Positions 1 to 10,512 of a DNA stretch of 64,000 nucleotides are shown one piece after another. The first letter of the stretch is position 1. Each line of letters begins with the position of its first letter. The notes beneath the pieces were generated by a model, which was not told where the DNA came from, made no database searches, and was given only the letters and a program-made list of their open reading frames with translations. This stretch comes from Monomorium pharaonis (lineage: Eukaryota > Arthropoda > Insecta > Hymenoptera > Formicidae): positions 31,224,890 through 31,288,889 of the forward strand of contig NC_050467.1 in NCBI RefSeq assembly GCF_013373865.1, written 5' to 3'. A program made the translations under genes and the position numbers.

Positions 1-437
1 AAAAAAGGTAACAATGGATATCCCGAATCTCCTAAAAAAGAAAACAAGTTCAAAAATTAAGAAATATCTATACCTACATAATAAATATAAATCTTATGTC
101 AGTAAAAAATTTGTGAAAAATTATATAAACTACCCAGATAGCCAAACCTGCCGAGAGCACGAACTGAAAAATTTTGACACATATTATGCTGGCAAAAGTT
201 GGACAGCAAGCAATTACAGTTTGCCGTTTCAACTAACATTAACAGAAACACGACAAAAATCGAGTAGACTTTGCGTCACAATGTGCCCCCAAAAATGCAA
301 CAAAAGTACAACAAAATTTAAAGACATTAACAAAACAAAAATCAGACATTGTGTGTTGACACAATATATCACTAAAAATTAAATAAAAAAACAGATATGT
401 CATGATGTCACATTAAATTAATAAAATGTAGCTAGAA
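1..437. other. AT-rich non-coding DNA
   Basis: No supportable gene. The reading frame at 14-382 has Lys/Asn/Thr-rich low-complexity composition and no recognisable domain. The stretch 180-340 contains GCAAAA/ACAGCAA-type words that look like the reverse complement of the TGCTG/TTTTTGC words at 960-1350, so both may be parts of one decayed repeat. Confidence 0.5.
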
Positions 438-549
438 ACGCGGCAAAGCGGAATCGCGGGTTCGCTTTTTTATTAATACATATAACACATATATGTATTA
501 ATAAAAAAGCAAGACGGTGATTGGCCACCGCGATGCCGCTTTGCCGCGT
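438..549. repeat. Foldback (MITE-like) inverted repeat
   Basis: The outer arms read ACGCGGCAAAGCGG at 438 and the complement CCGCTTTGCCGCGT ending at 549. The inner arms GCTTTTTTATTAATACATA and its complement form a second stem around a short loop near 487. The right arm has about 15 extra bases between the stems. No clear target-site duplication was found. Confidence 0.6.
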
Positions 550-1981
550 CCTGTGTGCAGGAGCCATGAATCCTCTATAATAGATTTTAATGAGTAGGCG
601 GTAGTAAGATTGATCGCCCGACGTGTCTCCCGTCGAATCCCACACTTCCCGGGCCTGATCCTCCCAGAAGTCTTCTCAAAGATTTCACCTTCATATAAAA
701 AAAAGTTCAAATTGGACGGTTCTTGCATGTGATATCATCTTGGATTTAATTAACTCTCTGCAGTCAGTCGAAAACGCCACATTTAAATTTAAGTATATAA
801 TCATAAAATATATAATTCGTAATGTATATGTAAATTAAATATCATCAAATTTATAAAATTATATAATGTAAATTAAATGTAATAATAATATTAATAAACA
901 TATGTACATTGCATACATTAATTATTTATTTTACTAATTAAAAATTATTAATAATACGTCATATCGTGTTAAATTTTTGCTATATTTTTGCGATTACTTG
1001 TGACGACAGCTTGATGTTCGATTTCTGCTATGTTTTTGCCGTCACAACCGATAAAGCAGATCGCGTTCTATATCTGCTGCGTTTTCGCCGGCATGTCATG
1101 ATGGCAGACTCTGCTCGATTTCTGCTGCATTTTTGCTGTCAGTACTTCATGTGACACATCGTGCTGTATCTTCGCCGCGTTTCTGGTGTCGCAGCGTGAT
1201 AGCATTTCATGCTTCGTTTGTGCTGTCTTTCTGCGTTTGTTTAATTTGTCAGATTGTGTTCGATATTTACTATGAATTTGCTGTCATGTTATGGTAGCAG
1301 ATAATATTCGATTTTTGCTGTATTTCTATCAATATTTTATGTTGATAATCTGTGCTGTTAGAAACTAAGCTTAATGAGGAAGCAGCAGATTAAAATCTGC
1401 TGCGATATCATGCTCGAGTTTGCTGGCATATTGCCGGCAAGCTGCTAGCATTTTGCTTGCTGGGTATATGTATACGCGTGTGCGCGTGTATGTGTGTGTA
1501 TGTGTGTGTTGATGGAGAGGCCTTACCCAACAACCATACATTTTCCTTCCATTTTCATATTCTAACATGTGCCTTGATAACCGAGATGAATTCTAAACCC
1601 TGGCATCATGTGTTCGACCTCCATGATTTGTTACTACTGATATTATGCCATTGTAATCACTACCCTAAAATGTAAAATTAATTTAAAAAATTAACAATAG
1701 AAATTTTTAATATTTATATTTATATATATCTTAATTAAGTAAACAAGAAAATTGTGTGAGGCTTTACTTGCTCTCTATTATAAAAGATCTTTTACAGTTT
1801 AAATAATATATTATATAGATAATATTTGGAGGATTTATTATAGATTATTACATTGGAGTTGTAAAGATGTTTCCAATTATTTTATATATTATTAAAATTG
1901 TATTTTTCCATGCTACAATGTTATGTCGCTCCTTGCCGTGTTCATTTTTTATTAATTTTATTTAATTAAATTTTTACTTAC
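550..1981. other. Non-coding; degenerate repeat and GT microsatellite
   Basis: No gene seen. Between about 960 and 1350 a degenerate unit built on 'gatttctgctg' followed by 'tttttgc' recurs several times, interspersed with 'gtca' words. At 1380-1465 there are GCTGG/CCAGC-like words ending in TTGCTTGCTGGG. An imperfect GT/GTAT microsatellite lies at about 1465-1512. The rest is A+T-rich. Confidence 0.4.
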
Positions 1982-3533
1982 TATCATGACATTTAAAGAA
2001 TGATATAGTTTTCGGTTTATATATAAATGTTCTCTTCTCTTATCAGGTGGCCATATCGCAATATGTGTTCCATCAATGGCTCCTATTACATTTGGGAAAT
2101 TGGAATTAATCCAGAATCTGAAATATAAGCATATATTTTAATGTTTATAATATAAGACATTTCTGAAATTATAAATATTCATAATAAAAATTGAACAACA
2201 AAAAATAAATTGTTTTAATGTTTACAAAATAAAAAATAAATTTGTTAATATTAATTTAATATTAGTTTAAATTGATAATAAATTGTAAGCTACTAACTGT
2301 TGTTGGATTGCTTCAATTTCATTAGCTTGCACAGGAAACTTTATCTATTGTGGCATTATGGCATTTATCGCATGTACTATTTCGTGTATTGCTCCACTAA
2401 TAGATGCCTGGCACATACAGCTTAAAAAATCTTGTCCAACTCTTCTTTGATAAGATCCTGAACTTATAAAACTTAGCGTAGCTAAAACCTTTATAATTAA
2501 AAAAGAAATATTTAATATATGATTATAATAATTTAACAAATTATTATTTGTATCATATAACTACACACACACAAATATACATATATATATTTCAACATAA
2601 TAAATTCATTTTTAATTTAAGATCATATTTTACCTTTAACTCTAATGGGATTGCTGTTGGCCTTACAGATCTTTGCACATAAGGTTGTATATTTTCACAC
2701 AAAGCTAACGTTGCATCTTTTGATAACCTATGCATTAATATTGTTACGTCCAGCCTTAAGAAATTTAATCTGTTTCGGATACGAAGGTAAGGCAAGGAAG
2801 AACGCAACAAACTCATAGAATTCCCGTAGGCACACAATAAAAGAGGGTAGGTGCCTTGGGTCGAACGCACTTTTTACAACGCAGAATATGGGTCAGCGTG
2901 CCATTTCAAGCCCGTTATAACCCGGTTTCTGTGTCATGCGCTCGTGGTCCAAGTTTTGAGTCAGTGAATTGAATCACTTTAACTCGGGACTGGACCTGGT
3001 GCAATCTTTGATTGGGGATTGGAGATCCGGGGGTGGTTTTTGAAATTAAATAGTTAACAAAAATTATTTAAAACTACATATAAAGAATTTATTTGAACGT
3101 TTTAGTACATTAGAATTGGCGCTGAAATCATGTTTTATAAAAATACTATTAATTCTGCCGGTATAATATTGGGTAGATTTGCATGGATACAATAATAATT
3201 TTCATGCTGATTAACATAATGATAAATAAGAAATTTAATATTAAAAAATGAAAAAGGTGACAGAATAATAATTTGAATGAATAGGGCAACATACATAATA
3301 ATAATAGTTTATAAATCGGCTAGCATGATTACAAAAATAATTCGAAAGATCGGCTAACATAATCACAGATAATGGAAGATTAGATATAATAATAATAATT
3401 CAAAAGATCGGCTAACATAGTTAGAATAATATAAAATTTAGATATTATAATTACAAAATAATTATTAAGATCGGCTAAAAAGCTAATACAATTATCTTTT
3501 CTTTTTTTTTTAAATCGGGAGGAGATTTGTATG

Positions 3534-4292
3534 TCAAGGTAATTCTTCTACTGTGGCGTATGAAGGGGGAAAGAAGTTATAGAAAAAGTCGGCGGGGATA
3601 GCAAAAGGATCGAAATAGTACGGTGTAAATACCAAAATAGGATCGTTAGGAGCGAGGGCGGGTAGTATGTCTAGAAGGACTTCCGGATCAATTGCTTCCG
3701 GATTAATTGTAAGGTCTCGGAAATGGTGGAGAAAAGGATCTAATTTGAGAGGAAACTGCTCTAAAATTTCTGATAAGGAGGTTTGGGTGCCATCGTAATA
3801 GTAATATCTTAGACGGGGTGGTAGGAGGGGGAATTCGGCTAAAAACTCAAGGGATGATGTGGGTGAAGGTGGCGGAGGAACCTTTTCTGGTTCGGGAGAA
3901 CTGATAGGGGAATAGTGAGGTGAGGGAGGAGGAGGTGAAGAAAATTGTTTATTGCTAGAATCCGAGACCGTGGCGAAATTACGAGTGTTGTGGGCGCTAT
4001 CTTCGGATGTTTGGACGATGACCGCCTCTGAATCCGCGCACCGGATCTGCCGGTCGGACTCTCGAGCGACGGTCTCTGAATCCGCGCACCGGAACGCTCG
4101 GTCGGACTCTCGAATGACCGTCTCTGAATCCGCGCACCGGATCAGCCGGTCGGACTCTCGAAGGGCAGGGTCGAAGTCCCCGTTTCCCGTCGAAGGTGAA
4201 CAGTCGTCTGAATGCGAAGTGAGCGTGGTAGGGTCCGAATAAGCGCGAGCCCGCCTGATCGCCCGTCTCCGTTTCTTTTTAAGTTCGACCGA
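3534..4292 (-). CDS. Unrecognised proline-rich open frame inside the LTR-like insertion
   Basis: On the minus strand the frame stays open for 252 codons, from just after TAA at 4295-4293 to TGA at 3536-3534. There is no ATG upstream of the body, so it is either the last exon of a spliced gene, translated from a non-ATG start, or a decayed coding part. In order it shows a basic patch (KKRRRAIRRARA), a 54-bp/18-residue repeat in three copies with core CADSETV-RESDR, a Pro/Ser-rich linker (SSPPPPSPHYSPISSPEPE), and a C-terminal 100 residues rich in Pro, Leu, Phe and acidic residues (PALAPNDPILVFTPYYFDPF). Codon-level coherence across 750 bp in AT-rich surroundings suggests real coding history. 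I do not recognise the family and assign no function. Confidence 0.5.
   Translation of the reverse strand, partial: SVELKKKRRRAIRRARAYSDPTTLTSHSDDCSPSTGNGDFDPALRESDRLIRCADSETVIRESDRAFRCADSETVARESDRQIRCADSEAVIVQTSEDSAHNTRNFATVSDSSNKQFSSPPPPSPHYSPISSPEPEKVPPPPSPTSSLEFLAEFPLLPPRLRYYYYDGTQTSLSEILEQFPLKLDPFLHHFRDLTINPEAIDPEVLLDILPALAPNDPILVFTPYYFDPFAIPADFFYNFFPPSYATVEELP
4015..4176. repeat. Three tandem 54-bp units
   Basis: Three units begin near 4016, 4070 and 4124, each with TCTGAATCCGCGCACCGGA and then CGGTCGGACTCTCGA. The period is 54 bp, a multiple of three. On the minus strand it encodes an 18-residue repeat in the proline-rich frame. Confidence 0.8.
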
Positions 4293-5866
4293 TTACGATG
4301 GAAGAAACTATTGTCCACTACAATTTTAAGTTTTACTTTACATAACGGAAATCGGGACCCGGTGAAAATTTATGTCTAGAGACTTACTACTTGTCGGGAT
4401 GTTTCCTTTGGGGGAGCGTAATCCGGAGTGCCGGTCTCTGGATACTCGGGCGGTTCTCGGTTGGCCGGAACAAGTCAGTCCGTCAGGACTCTAGGCTGGT
4501 GGAACTGGAGAGTGATAACCCACGGAAGTACACCAGTGCACTCACTTCACTTGCGGTTCGCTTTTTGTTAATATTTGTCCCGACTCGCACTCGAGCAATC
4601 GTGAAACTCGCGACGAAAATTCTTGGACTCGCACTCGGTCAAGAGTAAAAAGCGGAAAAAGCTGCTCGCGGTCTTTGGGATCGCGATTTTATACTCAATT
4701 TTCCGAAGGGAAGGGTTAAGGTGTAGGCGGTGTCATTCTTGGATTGGTGGGCCCTTTTAAAACCACCAAATTTGGAGCTTGTCTATTGGGAACTCGTGAA
4801 ATTATTATTTCGTAAAGATGATCAGTTATTGGTCCATCTCTTCTCGTCTCCGCCCGATTTGGTTTTGGTTTTGAGTATAGGAGAGGGATGTTTATAATTT
4901 TCGCTCCTCTTATCTTTAGGTCACTCAAACAACAAGCAAGCAAAAAAAGGGTCTTTATGTCTTCCTGTAGAATTTTAGTAAGAACATACTTTTATTGATT
5001 GAGCACGGACAGCGTTTTTGCTGTGAATAATAAATTTTTATAGTTTCCGGAAGTTCCCTGTTTGAAGATTTTAATTTTTATTGAGTTTCAATATTTCCCT
5101 TTTCCTTTGCTTAGCGTCGGGTACCGATCCAGGGCATTGTCAGAGTAATGTTCGGTAATAAAGTTATTATTTATTCTTTTTTTATTCTAGACTCGACATT
5201 GTCCAGACTTCCCGAAAGAATAAAATTATATCTAACGGTCGCTCTCAAAATAGTTTACAGATGGGGAACTATGCATTTGTTTGATGACTATTTCCTTCAG
5301 TTTATGTATTTATTATTCCTCAAAAAATAAAATTTAAAATTGTCGCTATATCTCACGAACTTGTGCGTGACGATAGAGCGATCCTCTGCAAACATTTCTT
5401 GCTCTCGGCGACCGTTAGAATACGATTTCTCTTACTTAATTATTATCTTTACAAGGACAACGAGAAGAAAAATGTTAAGTCCACCGGACGTAACAATATT
5501 TATAAAAAATATCTTTATTTATACATATATATTTTACATAAAACAAAATAATAAACAAAGTATATAATAGACAAAAACTACAATGCATGCATGAATTCAA
5601 AATTCTATACATATAAATTGCTTTTATTTTAAAATATATAAAATATATTATTTACGTAATTTACATTTATGCTTTCCTTCTTTATTTTTAACGTTACTTG
5701 CTAAAGTTTTTATTTACCGATATAAAGAACAAAATTGTGATTCTGGAATTTCAAAAGGGTTAACTGCATCATGTAGAGTTCTTCTTTGTGTCCTTAATAA
5801 ATTTCTTTCTTCATTATTAGCAATTTGCATAACCCACCATGCCAGAGCCATACTTTTATGCGTAAC

Positions 5867-6229
5867 AATATTATAAAAATAATATATAATTATTATACTT
5901 ATATCACAAAGTCTACAAACTTATACGTATATAACCTTATAACTGCAATGCAATACAAATGTATCATTGGTACCACGTTTATTAACATGCCGAAGTATAT
6001 TTAATAATTCCCTTTTCCGCTTTTCCGCCAGCAAGTTCCATAGCGAAAAAATTCACGTGAAAAGCTTCACATTTGCGCTGTTCAGAGAGTTTTATGATCG
6101 CGCGGAAAGTTTTATGATCGCGCGGAATCATAAAGTTCACGTGAAACTTTTCATTTTTCACGTTTCCGCTCTAGGGGAAAAGTTACATGATCGCTGCCCT
6201 GGAACGCCGCCGTCGGAGAACACTTCACA
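5867..6229. other. Non-coding; short direct and inverted repeats
   Basis: No gene. The motif AGTTTTATGATCGCGCGGA occurs twice in tandem near 6088-6126. TTCACGTGAAA-type words at about 6052 and 6138 form a short palindrome-rich patch. Confidence 0.4.
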
Positions 6230-6840
6230 CGCTGTGCAGGTTATGTCGGCACTGTGTCTCGAGCGGGTCACTACGCGTATTAATTGCTTACTAGTTTCCT
6301 TTTTTCTTTTTGTTTCAGGTGCTGCTGCCGCTGCTGTCCCTCCAGGTCATTGCTAGGATCCGGATCGTCGCACGGGAACGCCGTCGGGTAAGTAAATTTG
6401 AGGTTATGTGATATCCGCGGTCCCGCTGGTTCGCGAGATGCTTTTCTACAGGCCCAGGATGATGCCGTCGGGAAAGGGCTCACACGAGAAATGAGGTGAG
6501 TGAACAACACTTTATGTTTTTTATAAACAATAACAAATATTTTTTATTTCAGGTTACTGTTAACACAAAATCACTCCCTCTTAGCGTCACGCCACATGTA
6601 CGAGTCTTCGTGTGTCTCCGCGATTGTTTAAACGCACGAGTTTTGTACACACGCTCGTTCACGACGCTTGATTCACAAACGGGTAAACGATGTGATGTGT
6701 TCGCAATTTTATTGCGTGAAGCTTCATTGCCTCTTCGTCGCGCGCACTTAATTAACGCGCGGACGCTTGCTTTTTACGTGCGAGGCACGGAACGATCGCA
6801 CGGGACGACTGTCTTCTCTACTCGCATTCGAGAATAGTCG
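6230..6840 (+). repeat. Dispersed repeat 'R', divergent copy with splice-like modules
   Basis: It shares the landmark TTTCAG then GTGCTGCTGCCGCTGCTG (6314-6338) with copies at 36740 and 61797. It continues with an apparent donor GTAAGT at 6390, acceptor TTTCTACAG at about 6449, donor GTGAGT at 6495 and acceptor TTTATTTCAG at 6553. Downstream it has the CGTTCACGACGCTTGATTCACAAACG type of sequence seen again near 62075. No long reading frame links the modules. Possible identities are an LTR/TRIM leader or a non-coding transcribed repeat. Confidence 0.4.
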
Positions 6841-7160
6841 CTGTGAACGCGCCACAATGTAACGTGGATGTTGTACGTTCAATCTCTCGCGCGCGAAAGC
6901 TCACGAGAGCTCCCACCGCTCGCTTAAGTACCAGTGTGGGGATTCCTCCAACTCGCATCGCTCCGCCAATCACGCGTGGCGTCGGTTTTCGGGCGCGCGG
7001 CATACGCGTCTTCCCCCTCTCCTCTGACTTGGACAAATTGGCGCTATGCGACGCTGCCGTGGTGCGGATGCCGGTACGTCTCCCCCACTCTCGAGCCTTC
7101 AGCCAATCATGGAGGTGCACTCTGGGGTGGAAATGGTACATTGGAGCTGCCCTTCTGGAC
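6841..7160. other. GC-richer flank, no gene supported
   Basis: Overlapping open frames exist on both strands because of the higher G+C. None shows a domain, and they read into the Harbinger end at 7164, so I treat them as chance. Confidence 0.4.
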
Positions 7161-7163
7161 TTA

Positions 7164-7194
7164 GGCTGGATCCTCATGCAGACACCGGCGCTTT
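7164..7194 (+). repeat. Harbinger left terminal inverted repeat
   Basis: 31 bp, perfect complement of 13745-13775, directly preceded by the TTA duplication. Confidence 0.95.
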
Positions 7195-7838
7195 GACACC
7201 GAGCGCTAATTGGTGAAAAACGGGTGGTGGTGGTAAATAGCAAGAAAACAGCGCTAAAGCAACGGCGCTGTCATGAGGATTAAATTTTTCATGATTTTTT
7301 GGCGTTTAAACGCCAAAGTGTGTGTGTAATGTGCCATCATAAATATAGGTACTCACATTTTTCTAAATTTTTCTTGTGGACTACTCGATTATTCAACAAA
7401 TTTGAGCAAGTTTTGTATTTTTAGTGTAAAAATTATATATGTATATGTACATATCGAAAAGATCGCTTACAGATATAAATAAGTTAATTGGTCAATTAAT
7501 TCTAAAAAATTACAATTACGAAAGTGGAATTATATGAAATTAAAAGTTTTATTAAATATTTGACAATAACCTACCAAAAATGCTCAACTTATTTTTTAGG
7601 CATTCGGACAGTAGCGATTAATCTCGTTATGTCCCTCAACCACGCGCTCCTCGTACAGCACGATTTGTCGATTCTTCTCCAGAGTTTGAGCCAGAAGTAT
7701 ACTACGTTTGTTGTGCTTGTGCCTGCTAAATAGGTCGTTCTTCAAGGAGATACGTGCTGATTGTCTAACGCCATTCAAGTGTTGTTAGCATAAAATACAC
7801 GTAAATAATAAAAAAATACTAGATCATATTATATCAAA

Positions 7839-8083
7839 GATGAGTAGGGAGATAGATCATGCCAAAGAAAGTCTTGACTGCAACAGTTTTTTACTTTCTA
7901 CATTTTTCTACGACTCCACAGCAAAGCTGTTTTCTCATTTATGTACATGGGCGCCATGCGCATACACAAACTCATGATTTTTATGAAATTGTGAGCGTGG
8001 TCCTGTATGGAGTTATAGAAAGTAAAAAACTGCCGTAGTCAAGAAATCCTTTAGCATAATCTATCTTTCAGCCTATCTCTGAT
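7839..8083. mobile_element. MITE inside the Harbinger 5' region
   Basis: Imperfect inverted arms of about 65 bp (AGATAGATCATGCCAAAG and CAGTTTTTTACTTTCTA on the left, their complements on the right) surround a central segment of about 110 bp. There is no coding capacity. It lies upstream of the transposase start at 8262. Confidence 0.65.
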
Positions 8084-8261
8084 TACATGATTTTATACTT
8101 CTTGAATTTTCTATTGTTATGTAAAGGTCGATCATGGTTAACAAGTAATAAATTTTTAATTTATTTTTGAATTGTGATTCTAATTATATATGTTGCATTC
8201 ATCGCTATTGAGAAGCCCTTTGAAGAACAAATAATTATACCTTTTTCTTTTTTGATTAGTT

Positions 8262-10231
8262 ATGGATCCAAAGAGTCTTTATCATTATCAAGTGCAAATA
8301 GCAATACTCAAATATAAACGAGATTATTACATGTATAATGAACAAATCTTACAACGACGTAAATTACTGGCTATAATAGCTGCGTTAAGTATTATAAAGG
8401 AAACAAACAAATACAAACGAAAACGCTTTTGGATATCGGAATTGTGTCAGAATAGACAAGATTTTGGCGCTTTTTATAAAGTGTACCCTATCATTTTAAA
8501 TGATTCAACAATGTTCAGAAATTACTGTCGCCTGACCAAAGAACAATTCGAAAATCTATTAGCACTGCTTGCTCCAATAATTATTAAACAGGATGCGATA
8601 CGGATACCAATCTCACCCGAAGAGCGTCTGTTATTGACATTAAGGTACTTAACGTTTGTAATTTTTAAATGTGCAAATTAGAGAAATCAGAATTGGTATG
8701 ATTCAATTCGTGGTTTTTTTTTAAGGCATTCCACAATCTCTAACAATTATGCTTATTTAAATCTTTATTATTAATTTATTTCTTATCACTAAATATATCG
8801 AGAAAAAAATTAGTTTTCCATCTAAAGCTATACACATCCATAAATATTATCATGGTATGTTGTGTTTGACAAAAATATTTGTGTATATCAATTCAATTTT
8901 ATTTTTAAAAATCTGATTTAAATAATTTTAAAAAGCAGGGTTTTTATCACAACTTGAAATCAATTATTTTTAAATATTACTTACATTATTTTATTTAATG
9001 AATAGGTACTTAGCATCAGGTGACAGTCAAGTGTCTATGTCATATGAATTTGGTGTTGGAACAAGAACAGTATCTCAAATAATTTCGGAAACTTGTAAAG
9101 CACTGTGGACAAAATTAGCTCCTCTGGTTCTGCCAGTACCAAAATCAAAAGATTGGGAAAAAAGTGGAAACAATTTCAGACATAAATGGAATTTTCCAAA
9201 CTGTGTGGATGCTATTGATGGAAAACATGTAGTAATTCAGGTAAGTTTTAATAATTACAAAACTCAGAATTTGGTCGGCATTCTAGGTAAAATCTGTGAC
9301 ATAAGTATAATTCTCATCCTGATAAACTATATTGTTGTCTTTTATCGATTAAATAATGCAAATAACTTGAAACAGCTTATCTATTATTCAAACTTTGAAA
9401 ATGTATTAAAAAATTGAATTGTTAGTTTGAACTATTTTTTTTTGTTTTGTGCTAAAAAGATAATTTTCTACCCCGTCAAAAAAAAAATATTTTTTCGACT
9501 TAAGGTATGGTTTCGCGACCGTCATCACATATATTAATGTATATATTTTGTAGGCACCACAACATTCGGGTTCGACATACTACAATTATAAAGGCAGTCA
9601 TAGCTTAGTATTATTAGCCATATGCGATGCAAACTACAAATTCATCGTAGTTGACATTGGCGCTGAAGGACGTCAAAGCGATGGAGGAATTTTTAAAAAA
9701 TCATCTATTGGGCAGGCATTAATTAACGGGGAAGCAGATTTGCCACCAGCTAAACAAATTTACGAAGATGGTCCTATACTACCACATATTTTGGTAGACG
9801 ATGAAGCATTTCCATTAACGACCTTTATGATGCGTCCATATCCTGGAAGAGGCGGACTAAGTGTGGATCAAAGGATTTTTAATTATCGATTAAGCAGGGC
9901 ACGGAGAATGATTGAGAGTACGTTTGGCATTCTTGTGTCACAGTGGAGGATTTTTAGAAAACCTATCATTGCAAACGTCGAAAATGTACATAAAATAATT
10001 GAAGCTTGCGTTTGCTTGCATAATTTTATACGGGATGCGGACGCCGATAATAAAAACTGCGAAATAGAATTAAGTGATAATTATGATACAATGAGCAATT
10101 TAGGTGGAATGCGAAACGTATGTCGTCTTGGATCAAATACGCACTCACGTGAAGCTGCTTATGTGAGAGATGAATTTATGATGTATTTCAATGAAGAAGG
10201 TGCTGTTAATTGGCAGTTTTCAAAAGTTTGA
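8262..10231 (+). CDS. Harbinger transposase (DDE nuclease), three exons
   Basis: Exons 8262-8644, 9006-9240 and 9554-10231 join in phase (383 + 235 + 678 nt) into a 431-residue protein, normal for Harbinger transposases. The introns are GT-AG: donors at 8645 and 9241, acceptors before 9006 and 9554. Exon 1 carries the N-terminal FRNYCRLTKEQFENLLALL segment. Exon 2 has the helix-turn-helix-like YLASGDSQVSMSYEFGVGTR and the first catalytic Asp in NCVDAIDGKHV. Exon 3 has the second Asp in GRQSDGGIF and the Glu in SRARRMIESTFGIL. It ends with a normal TGA just before the convergent MADF gene. The protein cuts and rejoins element ends, normally together with the MADF partner. No stop or frameshift was seen. 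Confidence 0.92.
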
Positions 10232-10512
10232 AACACAAGGCTGAAATTCAATAATTAATTTTTGTATAAATATATATTATTTTTAGAGCTGTGTGAGTTT
10301 AACAATTTTTAATTAAATCAAGTTCTAGTACGATTATTAATAAAATTTAAAGATAACAATTTTTTAAAATAAGTTTGAAATGAGTGTTATAAAATAGTTA
10401 CTTATTTTTTATTTATAAGAATCTTATCTTATATAACTTATCTTATACAATCTACTTATAAAAATCTAATATATATATATATATGTTATATAATCTACTT
10501 ATAAGAATTTAA

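Larger units (their letters stand above)
2742..5495. mobile_element. LTR-like insertion (probable long solo LTR)
   Basis: It begins TGTTACGTCC and ends GGACGTAACA, a 10-bp perfect inverted pair with TG...CA ends. It is flanked by a 4-bp duplication ATAT (2738-2741 and 5496-5499). It sits inside the first intron of the Harbinger remnant. No gag, protease, RT or integrase motif was seen in its 2754 bp, so it looks like a solo LTR or an internally deleted element. The inner edge GTTACGTCC-GCC followed by TTAAG resembles position 61372, next to the minus-strand Gypsy gag. That would suggest the LTR is on the minus strand; this is inference. It contains the 253-codon open frame at 3534-4292. Confidence 0.65.
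1982..5866 (-). pseudogene. PIF/Harbinger (HARBI1-like) transposase remnant, split by an LTR insertion
   Basis: Reading the minus strand, at least four exons can be followed with GT/AG sites and matching phase. Exon 1, about 5866-5718, includes NPFEIPESQFCSLYR. Exon 2 is 2727-2634 (LSKDATLALCENIQPYVQ). Exon 3 is 2488-2298 (SFISSGSYQRRVGQD). Exon 4 is 2117-1982, with FPNVIGAIDGTHIAI carrying the first DDE aspartate and REHLYINRKLYHSLNV. This is the N-terminal and first catalytic part of a Harbinger DDE nuclease. Exon 3 has an in-frame TAG near 2350, where the family usually has Trp. The C-terminal part with the other catalytic residues is missing below 1982. Intron 1 is about 3 kb because it holds the insertion at 2742-5495. 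This is a dead transposon gene, not a host HARBI1. Confidence 0.8.

Noticed and set aside
6818..7243. 141-codon minus frame and overlapping plus frames
   Set aside because: GC-rich flank; the frame crosses the Harbinger boundary at 7164, so it cannot be an old gene.
8262..10231. Harbinger transposase as a domesticated host HARBI1
   Set aside because: It lies inside an element with perfect terminal repeats and a TTA duplication and has its MADF partner, so it is a transposon gene.
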